Assembly (NCBI GenBank): GCA_946185535.1
Contig: CAMHJX010000009.1
Span: 52,484 to 116,483 of the forward strand
Reading direction: 5' to 3'
Source: an uncultured Bacteroidales bacterium
GTDB taxonomy: Bacteria; Bacteroidota; Bacteroidia; Bacteroidales; F082
Length of the DNA stretch: 64,000 nucleotides
In this document: piece after piece, positions 44,607 through 53,128 of the stretch
How the letters are laid out: the number at the start of each line of letters is the position of its first letter
Position numbering within the stretch: position 1 is the stretch's first letter
Notes under the pieces: model-generated
Told to the model about the DNA's origin: nothing
Seen by the model: only the letters and a program-made list of their open reading frames with translations
The model's database searches: none
Translations under genes and position numbers: made by a program

Positions 44607-45853
44607 TTCACCACGAGTTTGGCAGTACGCACAGCGCTGTCATCGCTGACGGTGACAAAATACATACCTGCATTCAGCATCTCGGTGCTGATGCGGACTT
44701 GTTCGCCAGCCTTTGCGTCAACGCTTTGCTCGCTGACCAGTCGACCTTGGATGTCGTAGACAGAAACAGTGGTCATTCCAGCGTTTTCGACAGACACGAA
44801 TGCCTCACTAATAGCAGGATTTGGATAAACGACCAATGTGTTTGACTGATTCTCATTCACGCCCGTGTTATTGACAGCGGGTTCAATGGGTTGTTCCCAA
44901 GCAATGGTGGTCCAGTCGGCTGACATGATACCGCAGGCATAACCACCAATCTTCACAAAGTCGTTGTTGTGAATCGGTTCCTCAGCCATCATGTTCATAC
45001 CCATCAAGCCATTCACGCTATGCATGGGAACATCATAATCAGGATCGCCCCACTGTGCATCCGGGTTGGGGCACATCGTCAGGTCGTATTCATTATCCAC
45101 ATAGGTGATGTTGGAGGGAGCGTCACCGATGACCGTCAAGCGGCTGTCGGCAGCTGCAATAGCAGTAAGAGCTTGGAAAACAGTGGCTTCACCATCGAAA
45201 CGATAGCCCCATGCCAGAGCAGCTTCAGTGTGGCTGCACCAGCTGAGGGCAACCACAACCTCGTTTTCGCCTTCGCCAATCCAGAACAGGATCTCGTCAG
45301 CTGAAATAGTGGCGTCAACGACTGCATTCGGGTCGGTGGCAGGAATAATCTCTGTAGTCCACGAAATGGTGGTCCAGTCTTCGGACATGATGCTGCAAGC
45401 AACACCACCAATCTTCACAAAGTCGTCGTTGTGAATCGGTTCTTCAGCCATCATGTTCTGACCCATCAAGCCATTCACGCTATGCATGGGAACATCATAA
45501 TCGGGATCTCCCCACTGGGCGTTCGGATTAGGACACATGGTCAAATCGTATTCGTCATCCACATAGGTGATGTTGGTGGGAGCAGAACCGATCACTGTCA
45601 AGCGGCTATCGGCAGCTGCAATATCAGAAAGAGCTTGGAAAACGGTGGCTTCACCATCGAAACGATAGCCCCAAGCCAGAGCAGTTTCAGTGTTGCTGCA
45701 CCAGCTGAGTGCAACCACAACCTCGTTTTCACCTTCGCCAATCCAGTATTGGATGTCGGCAGGATCGATAGTAGCATCTTGTTGTGCAAACAGATTGGTC
45801 GTAAATAGACCGAAGATTCCCATAAGGAATGCTAAAGTAAAGATTTTACGCAT
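44603..45853 (-). CDS. T9SS-exported protein with two near-identical 154-residue domains, first gene of the cobalamin operon
   Basis: This 416-residue protein has a signal peptide (1-25), domain 1 (26-179), domain 2 (180-about 325) and a T9SS sorting domain (VVYPNPAIS then GMYFVTV). The two domains share nearly every residue, including IGEGENEVVVALSWCS, AWGYRFDGEATVFQAL, DPDYDVPMHSVNGLMG and EEPIHN. Each has three Cys (52, 107 and 153 in domain 1) and two His (124 and 141 in domain 1), all kept in domain 2. I recall the WxGxGxNE...AWGYRxDG pattern from surface proteins of other phyla and cannot name it. A cobalamin riboswitch directly upstream makes corrinoid binding the leading idea, with paired His as candidate cobalt ligands. 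Confidence 0.75.
   Translation of the reverse strand: MRKIFTLAFLMGIFGLFTTNLFAQQDATIDPADIQYWIGEGENEVVVALSWCSNTETALAWGYRFDGEATVFQALSDIAAADSRLTVIGSAPTNITYVDDEYDLTMCPNPNAQWGDPDYDVPMHSVNGLMGQNMMAEEPIHNDDFVKIGGVACSIMSEDWTTISWTTEIIPATDPNAVVDATISADEILFWIGEGENEVVVALSWCSHTEAALAWGYRFDGEATVFQALTAIAAADSRLTVIGDAPSNITYVDNEYDLTMCPNPDAQWGDPDYDVPMHSVNGLMGMNMMAEEPIHNNDFVKIGGYACGIMSADWTTIAWEQPIEPAVNNTGVNENQSNTLVVYPNPAISEAFVSVENAGMTTVSVYDIQGRLVSEQSVDAKAGEQVRISTEMLNAGMYFVTVSDDSAVRTAKLVVK
44879..45778. repeat. Tandem duplication within the first cobalamin-operon gene
   Basis: Unit 1 is 45317-45778 and unit 2 about 44879-45316, period 462 bases. The similarity is high at the DNA level too (for example CCATGAATCGG..CACACAGC-type blocks differ only at scattered wobble sites), so the duplication is fairly recent or kept alike by gene conversion. 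Confidence 0.85.
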
Positions 45854-45959
45854 AATAATATAATTTTAGGTTTGACATTCAATCCATTACATTACAATGC
45901 TTGGGGAAAACGAGGGTACACCTTATTCTATTAAGGAAAGCCAGCTCTTGTCCCGAAAG

Positions 45960-46137
45960 CCTTGTTTCAGCGACAGGCGGCAGGTCTTCTGACTTACTCC
46001 TTTGTTCTGGCCGCCTTCCCGAAAGACTAGGTTTTCAGTGGCATAGTGACCAGCGGGAAGAGCTTACAGCAGCGGGAACTGCTCGGGATTTGCACCCGAT
46101 TCCCTATTGAGCCTCGCGGCACCGCTTATCGGCGGCA
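45960..46137 (-). promoter_or_regulatory. Cobalamin (B12) riboswitch
   Basis: Read on the minus strand, the element has the conserved blocks in order: GGGAATCGGGTGCAAATCCC, GAGCAGTTCCCGCTGCTGTA, GCCACTG (46036-46042), GGAAGGCGGCCAG and the B12 box AAGTCAGAAGACCTGCCGCC (45977-45996). It starts directly at the expected transcription start and ends about 100 bases before the first gene, which it should shut off when adenosyl- or methylcobalamin is plentiful. Confidence 0.95.
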
Positions 46138-46143
46138 AAGATA
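46136..46143 (-). promoter_or_regulatory. -7 box of the cobalamin operon
   Basis: TATCTTTG on the minus strand, placing transcription start at about 46130, right at the riboswitch 5' end. Confidence 0.65.
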
Positions 46144-46187
46144 CAGTATTTTCAACAAAAAGTATATAAGTTCCGAGAAAAAGTTAT

Positions 46188-46195
46188 TATTTTTG
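46188..46195 (+). promoter_or_regulatory. -7 box of the YoeB-type toxin-antitoxin operon
   Basis: TATTTTTG, 26 bases before the antitoxin ATG. The divergent riboswitch promoter lies 45 bases away. Confidence 0.6.
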
Positions 46196-46221
46196 CACCG
46201 AAAACAAAACTTCAATCACAA

Positions 46222-46425
46222 ATGGCAACGCTTACAATAAAATATGATGGACGTAACCCTATTTTCAAGCAAGTCCTTGATTTGTTTGTTGCTCTTGGAG
46301 GTTCTATCTCTGATGAAAAAAGTGAATCGTCAAATTCTATGATGATCGAAAAAATCAGACAGGGACGTGAAGATTTCAAGAATGGCAATTACAAAGTCAT
46401 CAAAACCGAGGATATATGGAAATAG
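46222..46425 (+). CDS. Antitoxin of a YoeB-type module (67 aa, DUF2683-like)
   Basis: A short protein with an N-terminal strand (ATLTIKYDGRNPIFKQVLDLF) and a C-terminal charged tail (IRQGREDFKNGNYKVIKTEDIW) of the sort that wraps a toxin. It overlaps the toxin gene by ten bases. The family looks like DUF2683, not the usual YefM/Phd antitoxin, and this is a judgement from pattern only. As in related modules it should bind the toxin and repress the shared promoter. Confidence 0.7.
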   Translation: MATLTIKYDGRNPIFKQVLDLFVALGGSISDEKSESSNSMMIEKIRQGREDFKNGNYKVIKTEDIWK

Positions 46426-46682
46426 CCTATACTCCAAACGCATTAAAGGATCTTGAATGGTGGAAGGCCAATGGTAGCGACACAGCGAAAAAAAAGATTT
46501 CTTCCCTGCTGCGCGAAATGGAGGTTCATCCCCGGACTGGAACTGGAAAGCCAGAAATACTCGCAGGAGACTACGCAGGTTGTTGGTCTCGAAGGATTAA
46601 CAAGAAAGACCGAATTATTTATGAAATCCATGATGAAATAATTCTGGTATTGGTTCTTTCTATGCGCGGACACTACAATTGA
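46416..46682 (+). CDS. Txe/YoeB-family mRNA interferase toxin (88 aa)
   Basis: A RelE-fold ribosome-dependent RNase. Diagnostic parts are GKPEIL with the catalytic-type Glu-47, WSRRINKKDRIIYEI with Arg-59, 60 and 66, and the C-terminal GHYN with His-86 and Tyr-87, the residues needed by YoeB. Length is typical. It is the second gene of a two-gene module. A T9SS protein gene starts only 16 bases later with no promoter between, so some read-through is likely. Confidence 0.9.
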   Translation: MEIAYTPNALKDLEWWKANGSDTAKKKISSLLREMEVHPRTGTGKPEILAGDYAGCWSRRINKKDRIIYEIHDEIILVLVLSMRGHYN

Positions 46683-46698
46683 AAAAAACAGCTACACA

Positions 46699-49600
46699 AT
46701 GAAAAAACTGTCATTATTTATCACCTTTTTGTTAATGGCCTTGGGAATGGCTCAAGCCCAAGACGTTTATTTCTCTGGCAATGGCAACAATATCGGCAAA
46801 ATCTGGAAAAATGACACGCTGATTTATAGCATCTCCGATACAGCCATGGTCATGCTAACCGATATGAAAGTGGCCAACGACAGCACCATTTATAGCGCAG
46901 GCTATAATTATTCCAACTTTCGGGGTCATGTTTGGTTGAACGACTCGGTTCTATTTATGACCGACACCCCAACTTTCATCGAGCGGATGATGCTCAATGA
47001 CAACGGTTGGACAGCAGTCGGCGAAAACAAGGTTTGGCAAAACGGCGAGATTCTCTATGAATATAGCATTGACAGCAACACCGTTTGCAACCTTTACGCC
47101 TTGGCTGTTGACAATGTTACAGGCGACATTTATACAGGTGGTTCCATCGTTACACCTGGCGTATATGCCTGTGTCTGGAAAAACGACTCCATACTTTGGC
47201 AATGTGCGGCCTGGTCGGAAGTCAGCGACCTCTGCTTTGATGGTGACAACCTCTATGCAGCAGGTTTCATCTATGGCGCTGAGTCAATCGATGGCGTAGT
47301 ATGGCAAAACGACTCCATCATTTTCCAAATCGAAGGGGGCGACATCACGGAAATCACCGCATACAACGGAAGTTTGTATTGGGCAGGAGTCTCAGGCCAC
47401 GACAACACTGCATACATTTGGCAAGACGGCGAGGTGCTTTATTCCCATGTTGACGTAAACATTACGGCTTTGTACGTCAATGAATATGGTGTTTTTTATG
47501 CTGGTATTGACGATGACATTGCCACCGTATGGAAAGACGGTGAAGTCCTCTATGAACCTGAAGACTGCGAAAGCATCACGGCGATTGCAGTGCTGCCCAC
47601 TGAGACACCGCAACCTGGTCATGAGCCCAAACTCCTGCCTTGGTTCGATGGTTTCGAGGTCGACAGCACTTGGGCTGACTGGACCGTTCTCGACTTCGAC
47701 GGCAACACCACCATCGCCTGGGAACGCACTGATGAGGATGCCGCCGCTGGCGACTTCAGCGCCCGCCACCTCGCCTGCGACAACATCCAGGAAGGCTGGC
47801 TCATCACTCCTCCCCTATACCTAAATCTCTATTGCGACTCCACTTGGATGAGTTTCAAGACCATGGAAGTCAATCCGAGCAACTACACCAACAGCAGCCT
47901 CTTGATTTCGACCACAGGCACCCAACTCTCCGATTTCACCGAGATTTGGTCACAAGACAACCCTTCCGACACTTGGGATTCCATCCACATCGACCTCTCA
48001 GCCTACCAAGGCGACACCATCTATTTGGCCTTTAAATACACGGGGCATCATGGCCACGATTGGTACATTGACGATGTAAGCGTCGAAGAGGCACTTACGA
48101 TGTACGACATCACCGTCGAAAGCGACAACCCCGAATGGGGTACCGTCAGCGGCAGTGGCAGCTATCCATACGGCGCCACCGTCCAAATCGAGGCCCAACC
48201 TAATGTTGGCCATGAATTCCTCTGCTGGAACGACGGCATCGCCAGCAACCCACGCGACATTGTCGTTGTTCAAGACAGCACCTTCGTCGCCTTGTTCGCC
48301 GTCAGCCAATACACCATCGAAGTCGTCTCCGACAACCCCATAATGGGTACGGTGACCGGTGGCGGCACCTATTATTACGGCGACACCATCATGATTGAAG
48401 CCACGGCATACAATGGTTTCGAGTTCCTTGGCTGGACCGATGGCAACACTGACAACCCGCGTTCTGTCATCGTCACGGAAAACATGACCTTCACCGCTCA
48501 TTTCGGCATCCTACAATGCATCATTAAGACCGAAGTCTCCCCAGAAAGTGCAGGTACCGTCGATGGTGGCGGCATCTATGACTATGGCTCCACCATTCAG
48601 TTGCTCGTCCACAACAACACAGGCTACCGCTTCCAAATGTGGGACGATGGCAACCTCACCAACCCGCGAACCATTTTCGTGGAAGGTGATGCCACCTATA
48701 CCGCTGTGTTTGAGCCGCTCCCATACGAAATCACCACCGAATGCGACCCCGTGGAAGGCGGTATGGTGAGCGGAGCAGGCACCTATTATTATGGCACTAC
48801 CGCCACGCTGACTGCCACACCTAACGAGAACTACACCTTCCTCTGCTGGAGCGACGGCATCGCCAGCAACCCGCGCACCGTCACTGTGACAGGCAACGCC
48901 AACTACAAAGCCCTGTTCCACTTCAATGGCACGCCGGAATACACTATTACCGTGACGGCCAACAATCCATTACTGGGCACCGTCACAGGTGGTGGTATCT
49001 ACCCTGAAGGCAGTATCGCCGAGATCAGCGCAACACCTTATGAAGGTTCCGTCTTTACAGGTTGGAACGACGGCAACACCGACAACCCACGCAGTATCGA
49101 GGTAACCCAAAACATGGAATTTATGGCCATGTTCACCAAGACAGAAACTTACACCATCACGGTAAGGCCTGAGAATCCGCTGTTAGGCTCCACTTATGGC
49201 AGTGGCGAATATACTCTCAACCAAGTCGTCAGCATTGGAGCCATTCCCACTGCAGGTTTCTATTTCACTGGTTGGCAAGACGGCAACGTGGACAACCCAC
49301 GCACCATCACTGTGACTGGAGACGCCGAGTACGTCGCCTCGTTCTCACAAGAGCCCGTTCTGACCTATACCGTCACTGTGCTATGTAACGAAACCCAAGG
49401 CTTCATCCTTGGTGCCGGCACCTATATTGCAGGCAGCATCGCCACCATCGCTGCCATCCCTGCCGATGGCTTCGTGTTCGTGAAATGGAGCGATGAAACT
49501 ACTGACAACCCCAAAGAAGTCATCGTCGACGAAGATATCGTGTTGGCTGCCTTCTTTGAATTCACCAGCGTCGATGAAAATGGCTTTGGGACCATTGACC

Positions 49601-49803
49601 TCTACCCCAACCCTGCCAAAGACATCATCCGAATCGAAGGGCTTGAAGGCGAACACGAAATCAGCATCTACAACGCCATAGGCATGAAGGTCAAAACCGC
49701 AACACTGCAAGGCGACGCTGAAATCAACATTAGCGAATTGCCCGCCGGCCTCTACCTTGTCAATATGGGCAACCGGCACACCATGAAATTCATCAAGGAA
49801 TAA
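46699..49803 (+). CDS. T9SS surface protein: propeller-like N-terminus, cleaved-adhesin domain and seven divergent InlB repeats (1034 aa)
   Basis: A signal peptide (AQAQ end at 22) leads into a repeated WKNDSI(L/I) / WQ(N/D)GE(V/I)LY motif typical of propeller-like units (about 30-290). Next comes a jelly-roll domain of the cleaved-adhesin type (about 305-470, LPWFDGFE .. WYIDDVSVEE). Seven divergent InlB-type repeats of about 68 residues follow (about 470-955; key words GTVTGGGxYxxG..ITATP..F.GWxDGxxxNPR). It ends in a T9SS sorting domain (LYPNPAKD, GLYLVNMG). Such repeats stick out from the cell and mediate contact. Likely an adhesin. It ends at a shared hairpin with the S8 peptidase gene. 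Confidence 0.87.
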   Translation: MKKLSLFITFLLMALGMAQAQDVYFSGNGNNIGKIWKNDTLIYSISDTAMVMLTDMKVANDSTIYSAGYNYSNFRGHVWLNDSVLFMTDTPTFIERMMLNDNGWTAVGENKVWQNGEILYEYSIDSNTVCNLYALAVDNVTGDIYTGGSIVTPGVYACVWKNDSILWQCAAWSEVSDLCFDGDNLYAAGFIYGAESIDGVVWQNDSIIFQIEGGDITEITAYNGSLYWAGVSGHDNTAYIWQDGEVLYSHVDVNITALYVNEYGVFYAGIDDDIATVWKDGEVLYEPEDCESITAIAVLPTETPQPGHEPKLLPWFDGFEVDSTWADWTVLDFDGNTTIAWERTDEDAAAGDFSARHLACDNIQEGWLITPPLYLNLYCDSTWMSFKTMEVNPSNYTNSSLLISTTGTQLSDFTEIWSQDNPSDTWDSIHIDLSAYQGDTIYLAFKYTGHHGHDWYIDDVSVEEALTMYDITVESDNPEWGTVSGSGSYPYGATVQIEAQPNVGHEFLCWNDGIASNPRDIVVVQDSTFVALFAVSQYTIEVVSDNPIMGTVTGGGTYYYGDTIMIEATAYNGFEFLGWTDGNTDNPRSVIVTENMTFTAHFGILQCIIKTEVSPESAGTVDGGGIYDYGSTIQLLVHNNTGYRFQMWDDGNLTNPRTIFVEGDATYTAVFEPLPYEITTECDPVEGGMVSGAGTYYYGTTATLTATPNENYTFLCWSDGIASNPRTVTVTGNANYKALFHFNGTPEYTITVTANNPLLGTVTGGGIYPEGSIAEISATPYEGSVFTGWNDGNTDNPRSIEVTQNMEFMAMFTKTETYTITVRPENPLLGSTYGSGEYTLNQVVSIGAIPTAGFYFTGWQDGNVDNPRTITVTGDAEYVASFSQEPVLTYTVTVLCNETQGFILGAGTYIAGSIATIAAIPADGFVFVKWSDETTDNPKEVIVDEDIVLAAFFEFTSVDENGFGTIDLYPNPAKDIIRIEGLEGEHEISIYNAIGMKVKTATLQGDAEINISELPAGLYLVNMGNRHTMKFIKE

Positions 49804-49833
49804 CAGCCAACATATCCTTTTTATAAACACAAA

Positions 49834-49862
49834 TTGGAATGCCGGTCACTGCCGACATTCCA
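49834..49862. terminator. Hairpin between convergent T9SS genes
   Basis: GGAATGCCGG / GCCGACATTCC pairs with one mismatch around TCACT, followed on + by ACTTTTGTTTT and preceded by AAAC-rich sequence, so it may end both transcripts. Confidence 0.6.
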
Positions 49863-49886
49863 CTTTTGTTTTAGGCACGGAGAGGC

Positions 49887-51530
49887 TTACTTTGTCACCA
49901 CAAACTTCAGTGTCTGGTTGCCCAGTTCGGAAACAGCTTTGATGAAATAGATACCCGAATCAAGGGTATTCAGGTAGGTCTCCAAAGTCGTGTGGTTCAA
50001 GCCATTGAAGCTGTAGGTATAAAGTTGGCGACCCATGAAGTCGAAGACCGTCAGTTCGGCCTTTGCGCCTTCGTTCAGCACAACATGCATCTCGCCCTGT
50101 GAGGGATTGGGGTACACATTGATGATTTCTTCCGCTTGAGCAGGTTCTTCAACGTGGAGTGTCTCCAAAGCCTGCGCGAAATCGGGAATGCCGTAGCCGT
50201 AGTAGCGGTCAGGATTATTGGCGCGGTCGCCACAAGCACGAATGGCATCGCAAATCTCTTGCACCGTGGCGTAAGGATTGGCTTGGCGGAGGCATGTCAC
50301 CACACCGGCAATCACGGGGGTGGCAAAAGAAGTGCCGTCGCCATTGTAGTAGCCACCGTTGTCATCGGCCACGTAAGTAGACTGTCCCATTGCCATCACG
50401 TCAGGCTTGATGCGGCCATCGGCGGTAGGTCCAAAGGAGCTGAACCAAGTGCGCTCGCCAGAACCGTCAACGGCACCGATAGTCAGCACGTGTTCGGCAT
50501 CGGCAGGAACGCCAAGGCAGCACTCCGTCACCCATGGATAACCTTCGTTGCCGGCGGCATTGAGGCAAATCATTCCACGGCTGACAGCTATCTCGGCACC
50601 GATGGTCATGGGAGCCGTCTTTCCGTCGAGGTCAGAAATCGGATGATCCCAACCGGGCATGTCAAATCCGATGTAACCCAAGGAAGTGGTGCAAAGGTCG
50701 ACGCCAAGACTGTCGGCATACTCGGCACCCGAAACCCAGTTATACTCTTCGATGATATTCTCAGAACGACCGTCCTCGGTGTGAATCAGATAATAAGAAG
50801 CCTTGGGGGCGGTGCCAACGAAAGTGTTGGGAACATAAGCCGCCATTGTGCTCAGGCAACCCGTGCCGTGGTTGCTTTGGGTGTATACCGAACCAGCATT
50901 GTACACAAACTGGCGCGTTCCAAGCAGACGGCCTTCCTCGCGCATATTGTCGAAGCAAGGATGGGTGTCGGCGCCTAGGAAGCCGCCATCAAGCACGGCC
51001 ACCACCATACCTTCGCCTTGATAGCCATTGTCATGCAGCACATTGCCGTTCAGTTGGGTGATTTGGGTCTCGGCGCCACCATAGTAACCATACATGGCAC
51101 GCGTGCTTTCCGAAGCTTTTTGCTCGCGAGCCAGCCATTCCTCTTTCCTGATTTGTGCCTCAGGGTCGTTGGGGCAATTACGCACGGTCGAAACGAATTC
51201 CAAGGCATTGATGGCTTCCACGACACTGGCGTCGGCAGTGTAAACCGAAACGCCATTCAGCCACTTGGAAGGATTGAGCAACTGCGCACCACAATCAGCC
51301 ACAGCCTGGAGGTATTGCGGATTGACAGGAATGTCGTACTCGTCAATGGCAATGCCTTGGTTGGCACGACGTTGCAAAGCCCTCGGGCTCAGATAAGCCT
51401 CAGGGTTTTCAATAGAATAAGGTGAGTTGGCCTTATCGGTGAACTGCACCCAGTAGATGTTGGTCGCGACCTGTGCTTGAGCAAACATCGAGGCCGCCAA
51501 AAACAGCAGTAGAAATGATACTTTTCTCAT
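49887..51530 (-). CDS. S8 (subtilisin) family T9SS-exported serine protease
   Basis: This 547-residue protein has a signal peptide, a propeptide-like part (21-about 145), a subtilisin domain and a T9SS sorting domain (YPNPSQGE, GIYFIKAV). The triad is Asp-181 in VVAVLDGGF, His-221 in NHGTGCLS and Ser about 399 in GDGTSFATP. NAAGNEG carries the oxyanion Asn. It is secreted to the cell surface or medium and may digest host or dietary protein. Monocistronic, divergent from trmD, with a good -7 box. Confidence 0.93.
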   Translation of the reverse strand: MRKVSFLLLFLAASMFAQAQVATNIYWVQFTDKANSPYSIENPEAYLSPRALQRRANQGIAIDEYDIPVNPQYLQAVADCGAQLLNPSKWLNGVSVYTADASVVEAINALEFVSTVRNCPNDPEAQIRKEEWLAREQKASESTRAMYGYYGGAETQITQLNGNVLHDNGYQGEGMVVAVLDGGFLGADTHPCFDNMREEGRLLGTRQFVYNAGSVYTQSNHGTGCLSTMAAYVPNTFVGTAPKASYYLIHTEDGRSENIIEEYNWVSGAEYADSLGVDLCTTSLGYIGFDMPGWDHPISDLDGKTAPMTIGAEIAVSRGMICLNAAGNEGYPWVTECCLGVPADAEHVLTIGAVDGSGERTWFSSFGPTADGRIKPDVMAMGQSTYVADDNGGYYNGDGTSFATPVIAGVVTCLRQANPYATVQEICDAIRACGDRANNPDRYYGYGIPDFAQALETLHVEEPAQAEEIINVYPNPSQGEMHVVLNEGAKAELTVFDFMGRQLYTYSFNGLNHTTLETYLNTLDSGIYFIKAVSELGNQTLKFVVTK

Positions 51531-51576
51531 ATTGAATGATATTAAATGTGATACAATTTAGGTGCTAAAAAGAGCG

Positions 51577-51584
51577 CAAAAGTA
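51577..51584 (-). promoter_or_regulatory. -7 box of the S8 protease gene
   Basis: TACTTTTG on the minus strand, 46 bases before the start codon, with a TTTG 22 bases upstream. Confidence 0.55.
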
Positions 51585-51625
51585 ACATTTTTTCCTACAC
51601 TCACTGCAAATTCAATCAAAATGCC

Positions 51626-51633
51626 TACTTTTG
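51626..51633 (+). promoter_or_regulatory. -7 box of trmD
   Basis: TACTTTTG, 46 bases before the ATG. It faces the S8 promoter. Confidence 0.6.
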
Positions 51634-51679
51634 CCCAACTTTAGCTTCATCGAATTCAACGATTTCAAAAACAAACGTC

Positions 51680-52369
51680 ATGCGCATCGATATCATCGCC
51701 GTTTTCCCCGAAATGTTTGAAGGGCCTTTCACCGAGTCCATCATCAAACGCGCTGTAAACAAAGGCATTGTGGAGATTGGATTGCACAACCTCCGCGACT
51801 ACAGCACCGACAAGCACCACAAGGTGGACGACTACTCGTTTGCCGCCGGAGCGGGCATGGTGATGATGATCGAGCCTGTCGACAACTGCATCAGCCACCT
51901 GAAGAGCCAAAGAGATTACGACGAGGTCATCTATATGAGCCCCGACGGCGAGCTTTTGGACCAGCCTTTGTGCAACCAACTCTCAATGAAAGAGAACATC
52001 ATCATCCTCTGCGGACACTACAAAGGCATTGACGAACGCATCCGTGAGCACCTGATTACCAAAGAGATAAGTATTGGCAACTACGTCCTTTCGGGCGGTG
52101 AGCTCGGTGCAGCCGTATTGGTCGACAGCTTGGTGCGCCTCATCCCAGGGGCTTTGGGCGATGAGACCTCTGCCCTCTCCGACTCGTTCCAGGACGGCTT
52201 GGTGTCACCTCCGGTATACACGCGTCCCAGAAACTACAAAGGCTGGGAGGTTCCCGAGGTGCTTTTGTCGGGCAACGACAAACTCATCAACGATTGGAGG
52301 CTGGAGCAAGCCATCGAGCGCACCAAGGTGCGGAGGCCTGAGATGTACGAAATTTTCAAAAAAAGCTAA
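51680..52369 (+). CDS. trmD: tRNA (guanine37-N1)-methyltransferase
   Basis: A 229-residue SPOUT methyltransferase that methylates G37 next to the anticodon and prevents frameshifts. The knot region reads [12 protein letters not shown] and [13 protein letters not shown], with the catalytic-type Asp in [11 protein letters not shown]. Length fits the family. rplS follows, as in many bacteria, but here it has its own promoter box, so the two are only partly linked. Confidence 0.96.
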   Translation: MRIDIIAVFPEMFEGPFTESIIKRAVNKGIVEIGLHNLRDYSTDKHHKVDDYSFAAGAGMVMMIEPVDNCISHLKSQRDYDEVIYMSPDGELLDQPLCNQLSMKENIIILCGHYKGIDERIREHLITKEISIGNYVLSGGELGAAVLVDSLVRLIPGALGDETSALSDSFQDGLVSPPVYTRPRNYKGWEVPEVLLSGNDKLINDWRLEQAIERTKVRRPEMYEIFKKS

Positions 52370-52398
52370 GATTCTTCGCTACATATTGGATTTTTTTG

Positions 52399-52406
52399 TA
52401 TTTTTG
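52399..52406 (+). promoter_or_regulatory. -7 box of rplS
   Basis: TATTTTTG, 41 bases before the rplS ATG. Confidence 0.6.
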
Positions 52407-52446
52407 CACCCACTTTTTGGAGAAAAATATACAAAAATCATATAAA

Positions 52447-52800
52447 ATGAGCAAACAAGCATTGATTCAATTCGTTGAAGATCAAATCGTTGTAAAAGAT
52501 TTTCCGAAGTTCAAGACAGGCGACACCATCACGGTGACCTACAAGATTGTTGAAGGACAAAAAGAGCGTCTGCAGAAGTTCCAGGGCATCGTCCTGAAGC
52601 GCAGCGGCCAAGGCAAGGTGGGTACTTTCACCATCCGCAAGATTTCCAACAACGTTGGCGTGGAAAGATGTTTCCCCATTGCCTCCCCGATGATTGAGAA
52701 CATCGAGGTGAACAAGAAGGGCGCTGTCCGCAAGTCACGCATCTACTATCTGCGCGGCCTCCGCGGCAAGAAAGCCAGAATCAAGGAACTCAAGGACTAA
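52447..52800 (+). CDS. rplS: 50S ribosomal protein L19
   Basis: A 117-residue L19 with the family signature around FQGIVLKRSGQGKVGTFTIRK (key words GIVLKR, TFTIRK), ERCFPI and a basic tail RGKKARIKELKD. The start MSKQALIQF at 52447 matches the family; an upstream extension in the same frame is not native. L19 sits at the 30S-50S interface. A near-perfect terminator follows 25 bases later. Confidence 0.97.
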   Translation: MSKQALIQFVEDQIVVKDFPKFKTGDTITVTYKIVEGQKERLQKFQGIVLKRSGQGKVGTFTIRKISNNVGVERCFPIASPMIENIEVNKKGAVRKSRIYYLRGLRGKKARIKELKD

Positions 52801-52824
52801 TTCCTTCAGCCACAACGAACAAAG

Positions 52825-52855
52825 AAGCTCCGAGCGTTTGCTCGGAGCTTTTTTT
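52825..52855 (+). terminator. Intrinsic terminator of rplS
   Basis: AAGCTCCGAGC-GTTT-GCTCGGAGCTT is a perfect 11-base stem followed by seven T residues. Confidence 0.95.
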
Positions 52856-52888
52856 GTTATTAGTGTTTTGGCGCACAATATAAAGCTT

Positions 52889-53122
52889 TTATTTTTCGCT
52901 TTCCCAGCGATCGGTCCATCCGTGCAGAGCCTTCCAGCGCTGCATCCGTTCGTAGTAGGCAGCCATCGTGTCCTCTTCCGTAGTGTCCACTACGGCTTCG
53001 GTTTGTTCAACGGCTGATGCCTTATCCTTTTCGTGTTTCCCCTGCTGGCATCCCGCCAGCAGCAGGACGGCCGTGGCCTCCACTGCTACTAAGGGGATAA
53101 GGGATTTTTGTACACTTTTCAT
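52889..53122 (-). CDS. Small lipoprotein (77 aa)
   Basis: A lipoprotein signal with lipobox LLAGC (Cys about 25) is followed by a polar, Glu/Lys-rich part and a short tail (YYERMQRWKALHGW). I do not recognise the family. The gene lies six bases downstream of the stop of the 540-residue T9SS protein gene and is the last of a three-gene minus-strand cluster. Confidence 0.65.
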   Translation of the reverse strand: MKSVQKSLIPLVAVEATAVLLLAGCQQGKHEKDKASAVEQTEAVVDTTEEDTMAAYYERMQRWKALHGWTDRWESEK

Positions 53123-53128
53123 GGCATG

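Noticed and set aside
40223-46143. BtuB receptor or BtuCD permease in the cobalamin operon
   Set aside because: No long TonB-dependent receptor frame or ABC motif is present between 40.2 and 46.2 kb; both must lie elsewhere.
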